Below are positions 16,359 through 23,343 of a stretch of 23,343 nucleotides of DNA, one piece after another. This stretch comes from EX4484-2 sp964592095 (GTDB lineage Archaea > Altiarchaeota > Altiarchaeia > IMC4 > QMZM01). Below the pieces are notes generated by a model, which did not search any database, was not told where the DNA came from, and was given only the letters and a program-made list of their open reading frames with translations. Where the stretch lies: positions 1 through 23,343 of the forward strand of contig CAZQER010000016.1 in assembly GCA_964592095.1 (NCBI GenBank), read 5' to 3'. Made by a program: the position numbers and the translations under genes. Numbering within the stretch: the first letter of the stretch is position 1; the number at the start of each line of letters is the position of its first letter.

Positions 16359-19300
16359 CACCAGATGTTCTGAATCAAATCGTCCAGATTCAATAATCTG
16401 TAATGATTGACAAGATAATTGATTAATAATAATGAAAATAGTACTATTGCTGCTCCAATTATAGCATTAATAATCAATCTCTTTGCCCTGTCCCTTTCAC
16501 CCGGGCTTTCTGATGTCATCCATACAAATCCACTATATAGAATAATTAATCCTGCAACAACTGCAACCAAGAATTCAAGCAGTCTGATTATCAAACAACC
16601 TATGTATCTTGCATCACATATTGTCTTTTTGAGATAATAATCGGAATCACTATCACTCAGGGTCTTACAATCAATACTACCAACCTTCTCGCATGTAAAG
16701 CTTAAAAACTCGGAGCCGCTTACAAATACATTCACGAGTTCAAGCGTTAGTATGATGATTATCAGTCCAACAATAATTGCAAGAAATCTGTCCCTTGCCT
16801 TTACCCTTTCTTCGGGAATTTCCGATGTCATCCATTTATATCCAACAATTGTTAATAATATAGCAGCAACCAATGCCGCAAGAGATTCCATGATCTGTAT
16901 CAACTTACAGCCAATATAATTGATCGGCTCTGTTATTTCAGAAACCTCTACATCACAGCTTATTTTGAGGTTATGTATATCACTCCCGCCTATAAATAGA
17001 TTTACTAACTCCAGTGTTATTATAACAATTGCTAAGCCGATTATTGCATGAAGTATCCTATCTCTTGCCTTTACCCTCTCTCTATAATCCTCAGATTTCA
17101 TCCATATAAAGCCAGAGAGCATTATTATAACTGCTGCTAACATTGCAGAAATTCCCTGTATTCCCCTTATTATTATACACGCCACATATTGTAGTTGCTT
17201 TAACACCAAACCACCTGCTGAGGTAAATGTTGCCCAGTCTGGACAGAAGAAGGAATATAAATCTATAGTAAATGGAAGTCCAAAGAGGTTCATTATGAAA
17301 TTAAATAGGAACAGACCATCAGCAAGGGAGAATGCTATAATAACAATTGCCAGACCAACAATTGTGTGTAATATTCTGCTCTTTGCCCTTTTTCTTTCCT
17401 CTGGTGAATCTGAACCAATCCATTTTATTCCAGCGATGGCAATCATTATTGCAGCAGCAATTACCGCCACCCCCTCAAGTATTCTCACAAGGAGACAGAA
17501 TACATACCATAGTTGAAGCAGTAGCCAGAATTCTCCTAGGTTAAAGTTTTTGAGTACATCAAACATACATGTAAAGATATATGGTTTTCCAATCAATCTT
17601 TTAAAGAAATTCCATAACCAGTCCCAGAAGCTATCGCCACCAATATCACCAAGACCTGTAAGTATGAATGATGTGAGCATCATAACAAGCTGTGATGCTA
17701 TCATAATTATTGTATAACCTATTATTGCCTTTATCAATATCCATTTGGCCTCTGCCCTGTCCTTCGCACCCTCAGAGGTAATCCATTTTATCCCGGCATA
17801 GGTAATTATTGCTGCAAAAATGATTCCAGATAGGAAGAATAGAAGTAAAAAGATTATACAACCAACGGTTTCTATTGTACTAGTAATTGGTTCTACATCC
17901 TCCTCACTTATACCACATGCATCCTTCCAGTCTCCTGGTTTAACAAAATTATAAGATATTTCTCCCGTTGAAACTGAAGAAAATATTGCATAGATGATGT
18001 TTGTTGCAAGAAATACTATTATGATTGCTATTATTCCATAAATTATCATCCTCTTCGCCCTTACCCTTTCCTCTGCCGAATCTGATAATAACCATCTAAA
18101 TCCGGCAAAGACTATTACAAGCAATAGAAGAATACCGATTATTGCCTGTAGTATGAGGATTATCACACATACGGTTTTGTTGATTGGGTCTGTAATTGTT
18201 TCCATCCCGGGGAATCCCGTACCTGCATAGTTACGCACTATATCAACACATGTATCGCCATTGCTGAATGGTATTCCTTCCAATGGATTTATTGATGCGC
18301 CCGTGGCTATTATCTTTATCAGATGCATTGCTATGATAATTATAACCAGACCAATGATTGTTTGAAGAACAAGATGCTTTGCCTTGTTTCTTTTAACTGG
18401 GTCATCGGTTGAAAGAAATACAACCCCAGCAAGAGCAATAATTAATGCCCCTATAATTGCTATGGTTAAATAAACACCATATATTACTATACATACAGTA
18501 AACTCTATCTGGTGTATAATATTATCCAATTCCGTTCTTGCACTTGTTCCCTCTTCTGGAATTATTCCTGGATATTTATCAATGTTTGTGCAATCAATTA
18601 CATCAAAACCAAGGGGTCCTGTAAGGATTGCGTTTATTAGATTTAAACCAACAAACACTATTAAGAACCCTATTATTGCATGAACTATCATATTCCTTGC
18701 CTTTACCCTTTCTTCGGGATTATCAGATGTAATAAATCTTATCCCAGAGAACACAATGATTAATACTGCAAGCATTATTGCAAGAATCTGAAATATCCTG
18801 ATTCCAACACAACCAACATATCTAAGCACAACCTCAATTGTAGGGCTAACATTACTTACTCTCAGTATATTTGGAAACCTCTCTACCTCACCACCACAAC
18901 CGAATGTCCAGCCAATGCTTACATCAATAATAGAACCAAGAATATGGATTGCTATCATCACAATTAATAAACCTATAATAGCACTTACAGCCATGTTCTT
19001 TGCCTTTTTTCTTTCCTCTGGTGAATCTGAACCAATCCATATAATGCCTGAAATTAAAACAATCAGTGATACAAGAACTATTGCCCCCAGCTGTAGCACT
19101 CTATACAGAATGCAACCAACATAAACGATTGGTTTATATATTGATTCGTTTATTGTTGTTTCGCAACCAATGGATACTATACTTGAGGTTATATCCTCTG
19201 CCGGTGATATGAATGCATTTATTAGTTGTATGACTATCATTATCACAACCAGACCAAGAAGGGCAAACATGAATATCTTCTTTGCCGTGTTTCTCTGTTT

Positions 19301-20803
19301 CGGGTCATCGCTTGTTAGCCATACGATCCCTGAAAGAACAATTGCTATAACAGATGCTATAACACCGAGAAGTTGTATTATCCTCAACACAATGCATGCA
19401 GTATATCTAATAAGATGCAATATCTCTCCCCCTGGAGCAGATTCCATGCATTCTTCAATGCATAAGTCTAAATCGGTTGGTCCATCGTCTCCATCATCGT
19501 CTCCATCACCGCCCACGGTGAAGGTAGCCAGATTTGCATAAGTTCTACTATCACCATTTGTTTTAGTGATCTCTATGTCCACACTATGGGAGCCCTCAAC
19601 TGCCGTAACATAAGTGCCAGAGTAATCACTCCCAGAAGTCAAAGCAACTTCGTCTTCTCTCCCATCCGGTCTCTTAATTACCGCTTCTACAGATTCGATC
19701 ACAGACGTATCACCAGAAATAGACGCAGTAATCACAACAGAATCACCTACATTATCCACCTCGCTAGGTTCTATGGTAACGCCATCAACTGATGGGAACT
19801 CTCCATCTTCGTAAACAGTTATTGTCTGTTCGGTTGAATCTGTGTCTGTGCCATCTGACACAGTCAGGATTACAGTATATTCACCTGCACTATCATAAGT
19901 ATGGGTAGGATTCTGCTCCGTTGATGTTTTTCCGTCCCCGAAATCCCAGCTCCAAGATGTCGGGTTTCCTGTGGATTTGTCTGTGAATTGAACTGTAAGC
20001 GGGGCCGGACCAGATGTTGGTTCAGCAGTAAATGATGCCTTTAAACCACCACCTGCCTCAACACATCTCCCGGGTGCATCTTCTGGATAATCAATCTCAC
20101 AACCATTTGGTGAAACCTGACATTTATCCAATGTGCATAAAGTTGGATATTTTATATCCCAGGTATTTTCGTTTACACCCATAACATCTGTGTAATCTGA
20201 ACACGAATGAATATCGCTACATGTGAAGCATATTTTCTTAACCTCGCTGCCATCCCATCTACCACCAATCTCGCATTTACCTTCAAATTCAGGACATTTA
20301 TATCCGCAAGAGGTATCCTGTTCTGTAACATAAAAATCAGAACATGAAGTTATCTCATCACAACTAACACATAGATTTGTTACTTTTATAACGCAACCCA
20401 TACCACATGGATCAGCATCGCAGGTTACAAGATCATAATCGCCACATGAGATTTCTCCACAATCCTTACATTCACCTAAACTATAATAACACTTAAGCCT
20501 TTTGGAGCAAAGATCGCCATTACATGCGTGATCTATATTACCGTAAGGTTTATATTTGTTGTAATCACCACATGATGCAATATCATCACAATCAATGCAC
20601 TGCCCATCCAATGTGCTCCATTTACAATCACCCACATTAAAAATATTGTTTTCGCATGCGGCCTCGTTATCATAATCACTACATTTTGTGATATCGGAGT
20701 ATACATTCACTACTCCAAAAATTAGAATTAAAGCTACCAATACGGGAAGTATAAATTTCCTCATTTTCATCTGAGTCCTTTCTTTAACCATTTCTTTACT
20801 CAT
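16355..20803 (-). CDS. Giant poly-pilin membrane protein: Cys-rich repeats, PKD, Ig-like domain and ten VirB2/TrbC-like two-helix modules
   Basis: The 1482-residue protein (from ATG 20803) has a signal peptide (to about residue 36), a Cys-rich repeat region (37-247), a PKD domain (254-332, with WDFGDG and HTYDSAGEYTV), a second Ig-like domain (about 339-430), an Asp/Gly linker, then ten modules of 90-121 residues starting near 467, 561, 663, 769, 877, 980, 1100, 1207, 1297 and 1401. Each module has a Cys, a hydrophobic helix, a core like GIKWIGSDSPEERKKAK, a second helix beginning AIIGLLIV, and another Cys outside. This core resembles the type IV secretion pilin (VirB2/TrbC, T4SS_pilin) fold, about 20 helices in all. 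The start follows the previous gene's stop by one base. ATG 20770, with AGGA five bases upstream, is an equally good start and leads straight into the signal peptide. No function is known. Confidence 0.85.
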   Translation of the reverse strand: MSKEMVKERTQMKMRKFILPVLVALILIFGVVNVYSDITKCSDYDNEAACENNIFNVGDCKWSTLDGQCIDCDDIASCGDYNKYKPYGNIDHACNGDLCSKRLKCYYSLGECKDCGEISCGDYDLVTCDADPCGMGCVIKVTNLCVSCDEITSCSDFYVTEQDTSCGYKCPEFEGKCEIGGRWDGSEVKKICFTCSDIHSCSDYTDVMGVNENTWDIKYPTLCTLDKCQVSPNGCEIDYPEDAPGRCVEAGGGLKASFTAEPTSGPAPLTVQFTDKSTGNPTSWSWDFGDGKTSTEQNPTHTYDSAGEYTVILTVSDGTDTDSTEQTITVYEDGEFPSVDGVTIEPSEVDNVGDSVVITASISGDTSVIESVEAVIKRPDGREDEVALTSGSDYSGTYVTAVEGSHSVDIEITKTNGDSRTYANLATFTVGGDGDDDGDDGPTDLDLCIEECMESAPGGEILHLIRYTACIVLRIIQLLGVIASVIAIVLSGIVWLTSDDPKQRNTAKKIFMFALLGLVVIMIVIQLINAFISPAEDITSSIVSIGCETTINESIYKPIVYVGCILYRVLQLGAIVLVSLIVLISGIIWIGSDSPEERKKAKNMAVSAIIGLLIVMIAIHILGSIIDVSIGWTFGCGGEVERFPNILRVSNVSPTIEVVLRYVGCVGIRIFQILAIMLAVLIIVFSGIRFITSDNPEERVKARNMIVHAIIGFLIVFVGLNLINAILTGPLGFDVIDCTNIDKYPGIIPEEGTSARTELDNIIHQIEFTVCIVIYGVYLTIAIIGALIIALAGVVFLSTDDPVKRNKAKHLVLQTIIGLVIIIIAMHLIKIIATGASINPLEGIPFSNGDTCVDIVRNYAGTGFPGMETITDPINKTVCVIILILQAIIGILLLLVIVFAGFRWLLSDSAEERVRAKRMIIYGIIAIIIVFLATNIIYAIFSSVSTGEISYNFVKPGDWKDACGISEEDVEPITSTIETVGCIIFLLLFFLSGIIFAAIITYAGIKWITSEGAKDRAEAKWILIKAIIGYTIIMIASQLVMMLTSFILTGLGDIGGDSFWDWLWNFFKRLIGKPYIFTCMFDVLKNFNLGEFWLLLQLWYVFCLLVRILEGVAVIAAAIMIAIAGIKWIGSDSPEERKRAKSRILHTIVGLAIVIIAFSLADGLFLFNFIMNLFGLPFTIDLYSFFCPDWATFTSAGGLVLKQLQYVACIIIRGIQGISAMLAAVIIMLSGFIWMKSEDYRERVKARDRILHAIIGLAIVIITLELVNLFIGGSDIHNLKISCDVEVSEITEPINYIGCKLIQIMESLAALVAAILLTIVGYKWMTSEIPEERVKARDRFLAIIVGLIIIILTLELVNVFVSGSEFLSFTCEKVGSIDCKTLSDSDSDYYLKKTICDARYIGCLIIRLLEFLVAVVAGLIILYSGFVWMTSESPGERDRAKRLIINAIIGAAIVLFSLLLINYLVNHYRLLNLDDLIQNIWC
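16358..19405 (-). repeat. Ten tandem pilin-like protein modules
   Basis: This is the coding region for residues 467-1482 of the 10-module protein. Pre-helix cysteines are at 470, 564, 665, 771, 879, 982, 1103, 1209, 1299 and 1403; post-helix cysteines at 547, 636, 738, 852, 963, 1079, 1187, 1283, 1371 and 1482 (the last residue). Most modules are diverged in DNA, but modules 2 and 7 share a 35-base exact match (19006-19040 and 17389-17423). Module 6 carries a longer Trp-rich insert. Confidence 0.85.
19514..20044 (-). other. PKD plus second Ig-like domain, coding segment
   Basis: Residues about 254-430 of the 10-module protein. The PKD part is close to consensus (APLTVQFTDKS, SWSWDFGDG, YTVILTVSDGTD), a fold often used for adhesion or binding at archaeal and bacterial surfaces. 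The second domain has an alternating beta pattern (VGDSVVITASISGD, SHSVDIEITK). The DNA here looks higher in G+C than the module region on its right. Confidence 0.8.
20063..20695 (-). repeat. Cys-rich repeat region of the 10-module protein
   Basis: Residues about 37-247. A motif CxxC-x(4-5)-C-[SG]-D-[YF] occurs four times, at Cys69/72/78, 112/115/120, 145/148/154 and 192/195/201, with a partial first copy at Cys41. More cysteines lie between copies. It looks like a disulfide-knotted external repeat. No named family is recognised. Confidence 0.75.
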
Positions 20804-20804
20804 T

Positions 20805-22673
20805 TTATTGAGGTGGGCAACAACAGCATTGATGTTGGGTAGTTCCTCCACCATAATTCTGTGTGCACCAATCATCTCCTTCTGAATAATGCGTTAATTG
20901 TGAAACACCCTCGCATCTTTTAATATTTGGCTCATTGGCATTACAGTTAAGTGTGGCTAATAAACAATATGACTCCCTTCCACAGTTATATGGTGCATTC
21001 TGGCAGTTACCAACAGATGCACATATCTCTATGCAACTCTGTAATGGGGTTGTTGTGGTTGATGTTGAAGTTATAGTTGAAGTGGTTGTTACTGTGCCAC
21101 CTCCACCACCTGTTATTGGGCTTGGTTCTTTCTCTGCACACTTATCTATGCATTTTTTATATTCGTCATCACACGATATATCTGCTAAATCATAACCTGC
21201 AATTATTGTTTGAATGAACTGAAGTGCTATTAATGCGATTATGAATCCTATTATTGCACTTGCTATTATGTTCTTTCCCCTTGTTCTACCACTTGCACTC
21301 TCGGATGTGATAAACATGAATCCCCCAAAGAGAATCATTATTGCTGCTATGATTGCAATGACCGATCGGAGAATGTTGAAGATTAAACACAATACATTAT
21401 TGATAAGAGTAATTATATCTGATGGTTCTTCTCCAACCCCACACTCAAATGAAAGGAAATCGCTACCAAAGAATGTTCCAAGGAACTTTAAGCCAATGAT
21501 AACGACCAACAGACCGAGAATTGCAACTATTGTTGTCATCTTCGCAGAAACCCTTGCCTCTGGGCTTTCGGATGTTATCCAGATGAATGCAGATGCCATA
21601 ACCGCAATCACTGCAATGAGTGCTGCAATTGCTTGAAACACCTTAATGATGGTACATAAAGTATAGTTGATCAGATCAGTTATGTCTTTTGGAACATCAT
21701 AATCGCAGGTAAAGGATGATGTCTTGTCAACATCTGTTATTTTATCTAAATCAAATAATTGAAACAAAAACTCGCCACCTATGATAATAATAATCGTTCC
21801 TATAACCGCTGCAACCGCTAAACCCTTGGCTTTGTTTCTTAGGCTGGCATTCTCAGATACGATGAGGATAATACCTGCAATCACAACCATCAACACAGCA
21901 ACAATGCCTGCAATTCCTTTTATAATCAAAAATATCATACAGAGTGTATATTTAACGAAATCCGGCAACTTACCCAAATCTGTTTCAAATCCCGAACAAC
22001 TGAAGTTTACAAGATCCTTCAACTCAAAACCATAATTAAGACCTGAATCTGAGATATTAAATAGAACGCCAAGAAACTGCAAACCAATTATGAATATAAG
22101 AATACCTACAATGACATTTATTGCAATTCTTCTTGCCTTTACCCTTTCTTCAGCACTTTCTGATGTCATCCATTTTATACCAGCAATCATAAACACAATC
22201 ATACCTATAATCCCAAATAATGCCTGAAAAACCCTTACAACAATACATATTGGTCCACCAATTATGTCCCTGATTGGTTTTGTAGATGCAACATCAACCA
22301 TACCGCATGTCTGATTTTCCTCTATTATCTTCACTGCCTTACCGATAACATTTGCGATCTCAAGGGCTAAAATCACAATAATAACGCCAACAATGATGTG
22401 AACAAGTTTCTCCTTAACCTCCGCCCTTTCATGTGGGTCCTCTGATATTATCCACTTTATTCCAGCGAGAATGAACATCAATACAGCAATAAATCCAACA
22501 ATGCCCTCAATTATAACAAGTATTGTACAGGCAACCTCAATTACCCTCTCCTTTATTGCCTCGATATCTGCAGAAATCTGTGCATTGACAATTGATATCA
22601 GAATTATAATCATTGGGGTAGTTAATAATAATTTCCTCAATAGTAGAGTGGAAGACTTTTGATTGTGAGACAT
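20805..22673 (-). CDS. Poly-pilin membrane protein: five VirB2/TrbC-like modules, Thr-rich linker and Cys-rich cap
   Basis: The 622-residue protein starts with a signal peptide (1-31, hydrophobic stretch LLLTTPMIIILISIVNA), then five two-helix modules with pre-helix cysteines at 49, 143, 245, 340 and 429 and post-helix cysteines at 123, 226, 323, 411 and 501. The core GIKWMTSESAEERVKARR and the following amphipathic-to-apolar helix match the larger neighbour and resemble VirB2/TrbC pilins. A Gly run and a Thr/Ser linker (521-543) lead to a Cys-rich external cap (about 544-622) ending CCCCPPQ. A TATA-like TATTTAAA about 28 bases before the ATG suggests its own leaderless promoter. It ends one base before the 10-module gene, so the two are almost surely expressed together and may act in one complex. 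Function unknown. Confidence 0.85.
   Translation of the reverse strand: MSHNQKSSTLLLRKLLLTTPMIIILISIVNAQISADIEAIKERVIEVACTILVIIEGIVGFIAVLMFILAGIKWIISEDPHERAEVKEKLVHIIVGVIIVILALEIANVIGKAVKIIEENQTCGMVDVASTKPIRDIIGGPICIVVRVFQALFGIIGMIVFMIAGIKWMTSESAEERVKARRIAINVIVGILIFIIGLQFLGVLFNISDSGLNYGFELKDLVNFSCSGFETDLGKLPDFVKYTLCMIFLIIKGIAGIVAVLMVVIAGIILIVSENASLRNKAKGLAVAAVIGTIIIIIGGEFLFQLFDLDKITDVDKTSSFTCDYDVPKDITDLINYTLCTIIKVFQAIAALIAVIAVMASAFIWITSESPEARVSAKMTTIVAILGLLVVIIGLKFLGTFFGSDFLSFECGVGEEPSDIITLINNVLCLIFNILRSVIAIIAAIMILFGGFMFITSESASGRTRGKNIIASAIIGFIIALIALQFIQTIIAGYDLADISCDDEYKKCIDKCAEKEPSPITGGGGGTVTTTSTITSTSTTTTPLQSCIEICASVGNCQNAPYNCGRESYCLLATLNCNANEPNIKRCEGVSQLTHYSEGDDWCTQNYGGGTTQHQCCCCPPQ
21165..22535 (-). 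repeat. Five tandem pilin-like protein modules
   Basis: This is the coding region for residues about 47-503 of the 5-module protein. Module spacing is 89-102 residues. Each unit has two hydrophobic helices joined by a charged S-E-x-x-x-x-R-x-x-A/G-K loop, expected to face the cytoplasm, with Cys-bearing linkers outside. Confidence 0.83.
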
Positions 22674-22697
22674 TTCATTATTGATTTTATTTTTTTG

Positions 22698-22705
22698 TTT
22701 AAATA
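22698..22705 (-). promoter_or_regulatory. TATA box for the 5-module pilin-like gene
   Basis: The minus strand reads TATTTAAA, centred about 28 bases before ATG 22673 and directly behind the stop of the preceding gene. The purine run before it could serve as a BRE. The spacing fits a leaderless transcript beginning at the start codon. Inferred from position and sequence only. Confidence 0.55.
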
Positions 22706-22707
22706 CT

Positions 22708-23079
22708 TTACTCTAAATGAGTCCTGAAGGAATCTGAGATTATATAAAGCCCGTATGACAGAGAGATTGCAATAAATAATCCAAGAATGCTATAGATTGA
22801 GCCATAAAACCCGCCAATTGATTGAAATATATCGCTTAGAGACATATAATCCTTTATAAAGCCTATTATCTCCTTTATTGACCATATAATAATTGCCACC
22901 ATCAGAATCTTCAATCCTTTAATAACCCTGTCTGATTTTAGATAGAGAATTGCACTTGTTGAATGCCTGGATACGCTCTTTTTTATATAGAATATGTTAT
23001 CTCTTATTATATAAAGACATATAATTAGAACAAGTATGGTTAGTATTCTTAATAAGATATTGATATCTATTAGCTCCAT
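22708..23079 (-). CDS. Three-helix membrane protein of unknown function
   Basis: The 123-residue protein has apolar stretches at about residues 8-24 (LLRILTILVLIICLYII), 54-70 (GLKILMVAIIIWSIKEI) and 90-115 (SIYSILGLFIAISLSYGLYI), separated by a basic loop (KKSVSRHSTSAILYLKSDR). No family is recognised. It lies 17 bases downstream of the L39e gene and 34 bases upstream of the 5-module pilin-like gene on the same strand. It could be a membrane partner of the pilin-like proteins or simply a passenger in the L39e transcript. Confidence 0.7.
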   Translation of the reverse strand: MELIDINILLRILTILVLIICLYIIRDNIFYIKKSVSRHSTSAILYLKSDRVIKGLKILMVAIIIWSIKEIIGFIKDYMSLSDIFQSIGGFYGSIYSILGLFIAISLSYGLYIISDSFRTHLE

Positions 23080-23096
23080 TTTATATTTTTATTTAA

Positions 23097-23252
23097 TCAG
23101 AGTATATTATCCCTTCTCCAGTTCCTGTTTGATTTTGGGCTTTCCCTTACATTACGGTTTGTCTTTGCAAAAATCCAAACAGGTGCCCTTTTCCTTCTCC
23201 TGTTCTCCTTTACAAGCCTCTTTTTAAATTTATGTGTCTTATTGCTTGACAT
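23097..23252 (-). CDS. rpl39e: Large ribosomal subunit protein eL39 (L39e)
   Basis: The minus strand from ATG 23252 encodes 51 residues with the L39e pattern: SSNKTHKFKKRLVKENRRR, then APVWIFAKTNRNV, then NRNWRRDNIL at the end. L39e is a small basic protein of archaeal and eukaryotic large ribosomal subunits that lines the peptide exit tunnel. The length and terminal WRR motif are diagnostic. In many archaea it precedes L31e and eIF6; here the downstream gene is instead a membrane protein followed by the pilin-like genes. The upstream side (23253-23343) is AT-rich promoter-like DNA reaching the window edge. Confidence 0.96.
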   Translation of the reverse strand: MSSNKTHKFKKRLVKENRRRKRAPVWIFAKTNRNVRESPKSNRNWRRDNIL

Positions 23253-23343
23253 TCTATTATTTTTTATTATTTATTTGATATTTACAAATAAATAGATATA
23301 GATATATATTAAAGATGTATTTATTAAATGTTATATGAAATTC

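Noticed and set aside
1..23343. CRISPR arrays, tRNA or rRNA genes, insertion sequences
   Set aside because: No regularly spaced repeats, no tRNA-like GGTTCRANNCC block with matching stems, no transposase motifs and no rRNA-like sequence were seen on reading both strands.

Overview
The window is archaeal chromosomal DNA. It is AT-rich (roughly two-thirds A+T by eye) with dense genes, and it carries archaeal markers: ribosomal protein L39e, the GatD subunit of the archaeal Glu-tRNA(Gln) amidotransferase, the HerA/NurA end-resection pair, a DUF99/UPF0215 protein, a COG2888-type zinc-ribbon protein and an MJ0208/DmrB-type flavoprotein. Several genes look leaderless, with a TATA-like box about 26-30 bases before the start codon. 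A 100-N scaffold gap suggests a metagenome-assembled or draft genome. The style (secreted Cys-rich proteins, CARDB/Ig surface proteins, a thioredoxin fold joined to a MopE-like Asp/Gly loop) would suit a DPANN or altiarchaeal/euryarchaeal lineage, but the phylum cannot be settled from this window.

Layout. Positions 47-1060 (-) hold nurA. Positions 1169-6002 (+) hold a five-gene cassette: a PadR-type repressor, a LolD/MacB-type ABC ATPase, a secreted CARDB-type protein with a C-terminal anchor, and two paralogous FtsX/MacB permeases that share near-identical DNA tracts. Positions 6011-7420 (-) hold herA, so the usual herA-nurA neighbours are parted by the ABC cassette. From 7439 (+) come the DUF99 protein and a membrane-anchored double thioredoxin-fold protein. 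Next are a possible 37-residue gene (-), a pilin-like small membrane protein, nadC and a small membrane protein. Positions 11362-12119 (-) hold a zinc-ribbon protein overlapping a Sua5/YrdC gene. gatD follows at 12174-13448 (+).

Positions 13497-15667 (+) encode an Ig-repeat surface protein cut by the N gap. The 55 bases before the gap repeat exactly after it. Collapsing that overlap restores one 671-residue reading frame with a signal peptide. An iron-sulfur flavoprotein follows at 15672-16358.

The right end (16355-23252, minus strand) is the most striking part: L39e, a three-helix membrane protein, then two very large membrane proteins. These consist of 5 and 10 tandem copies of a two-helix module resembling the VirB2/TrbC-type type IV secretion pilin (T4SS_pilin) fold. 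Every module has one cysteine just before its first helix and another after its second. The 5-module protein ends in a Thr-rich linker and a Cys-rich cap. The 10-module protein begins with Cys-rich repeats, a PKD domain and a second Ig-like domain. These look like covalently linked poly-pilin proteins of unknown function. The extracytoplasmic thioredoxin-like protein in the same window is a plausible, unproven, partner for their disulfides.
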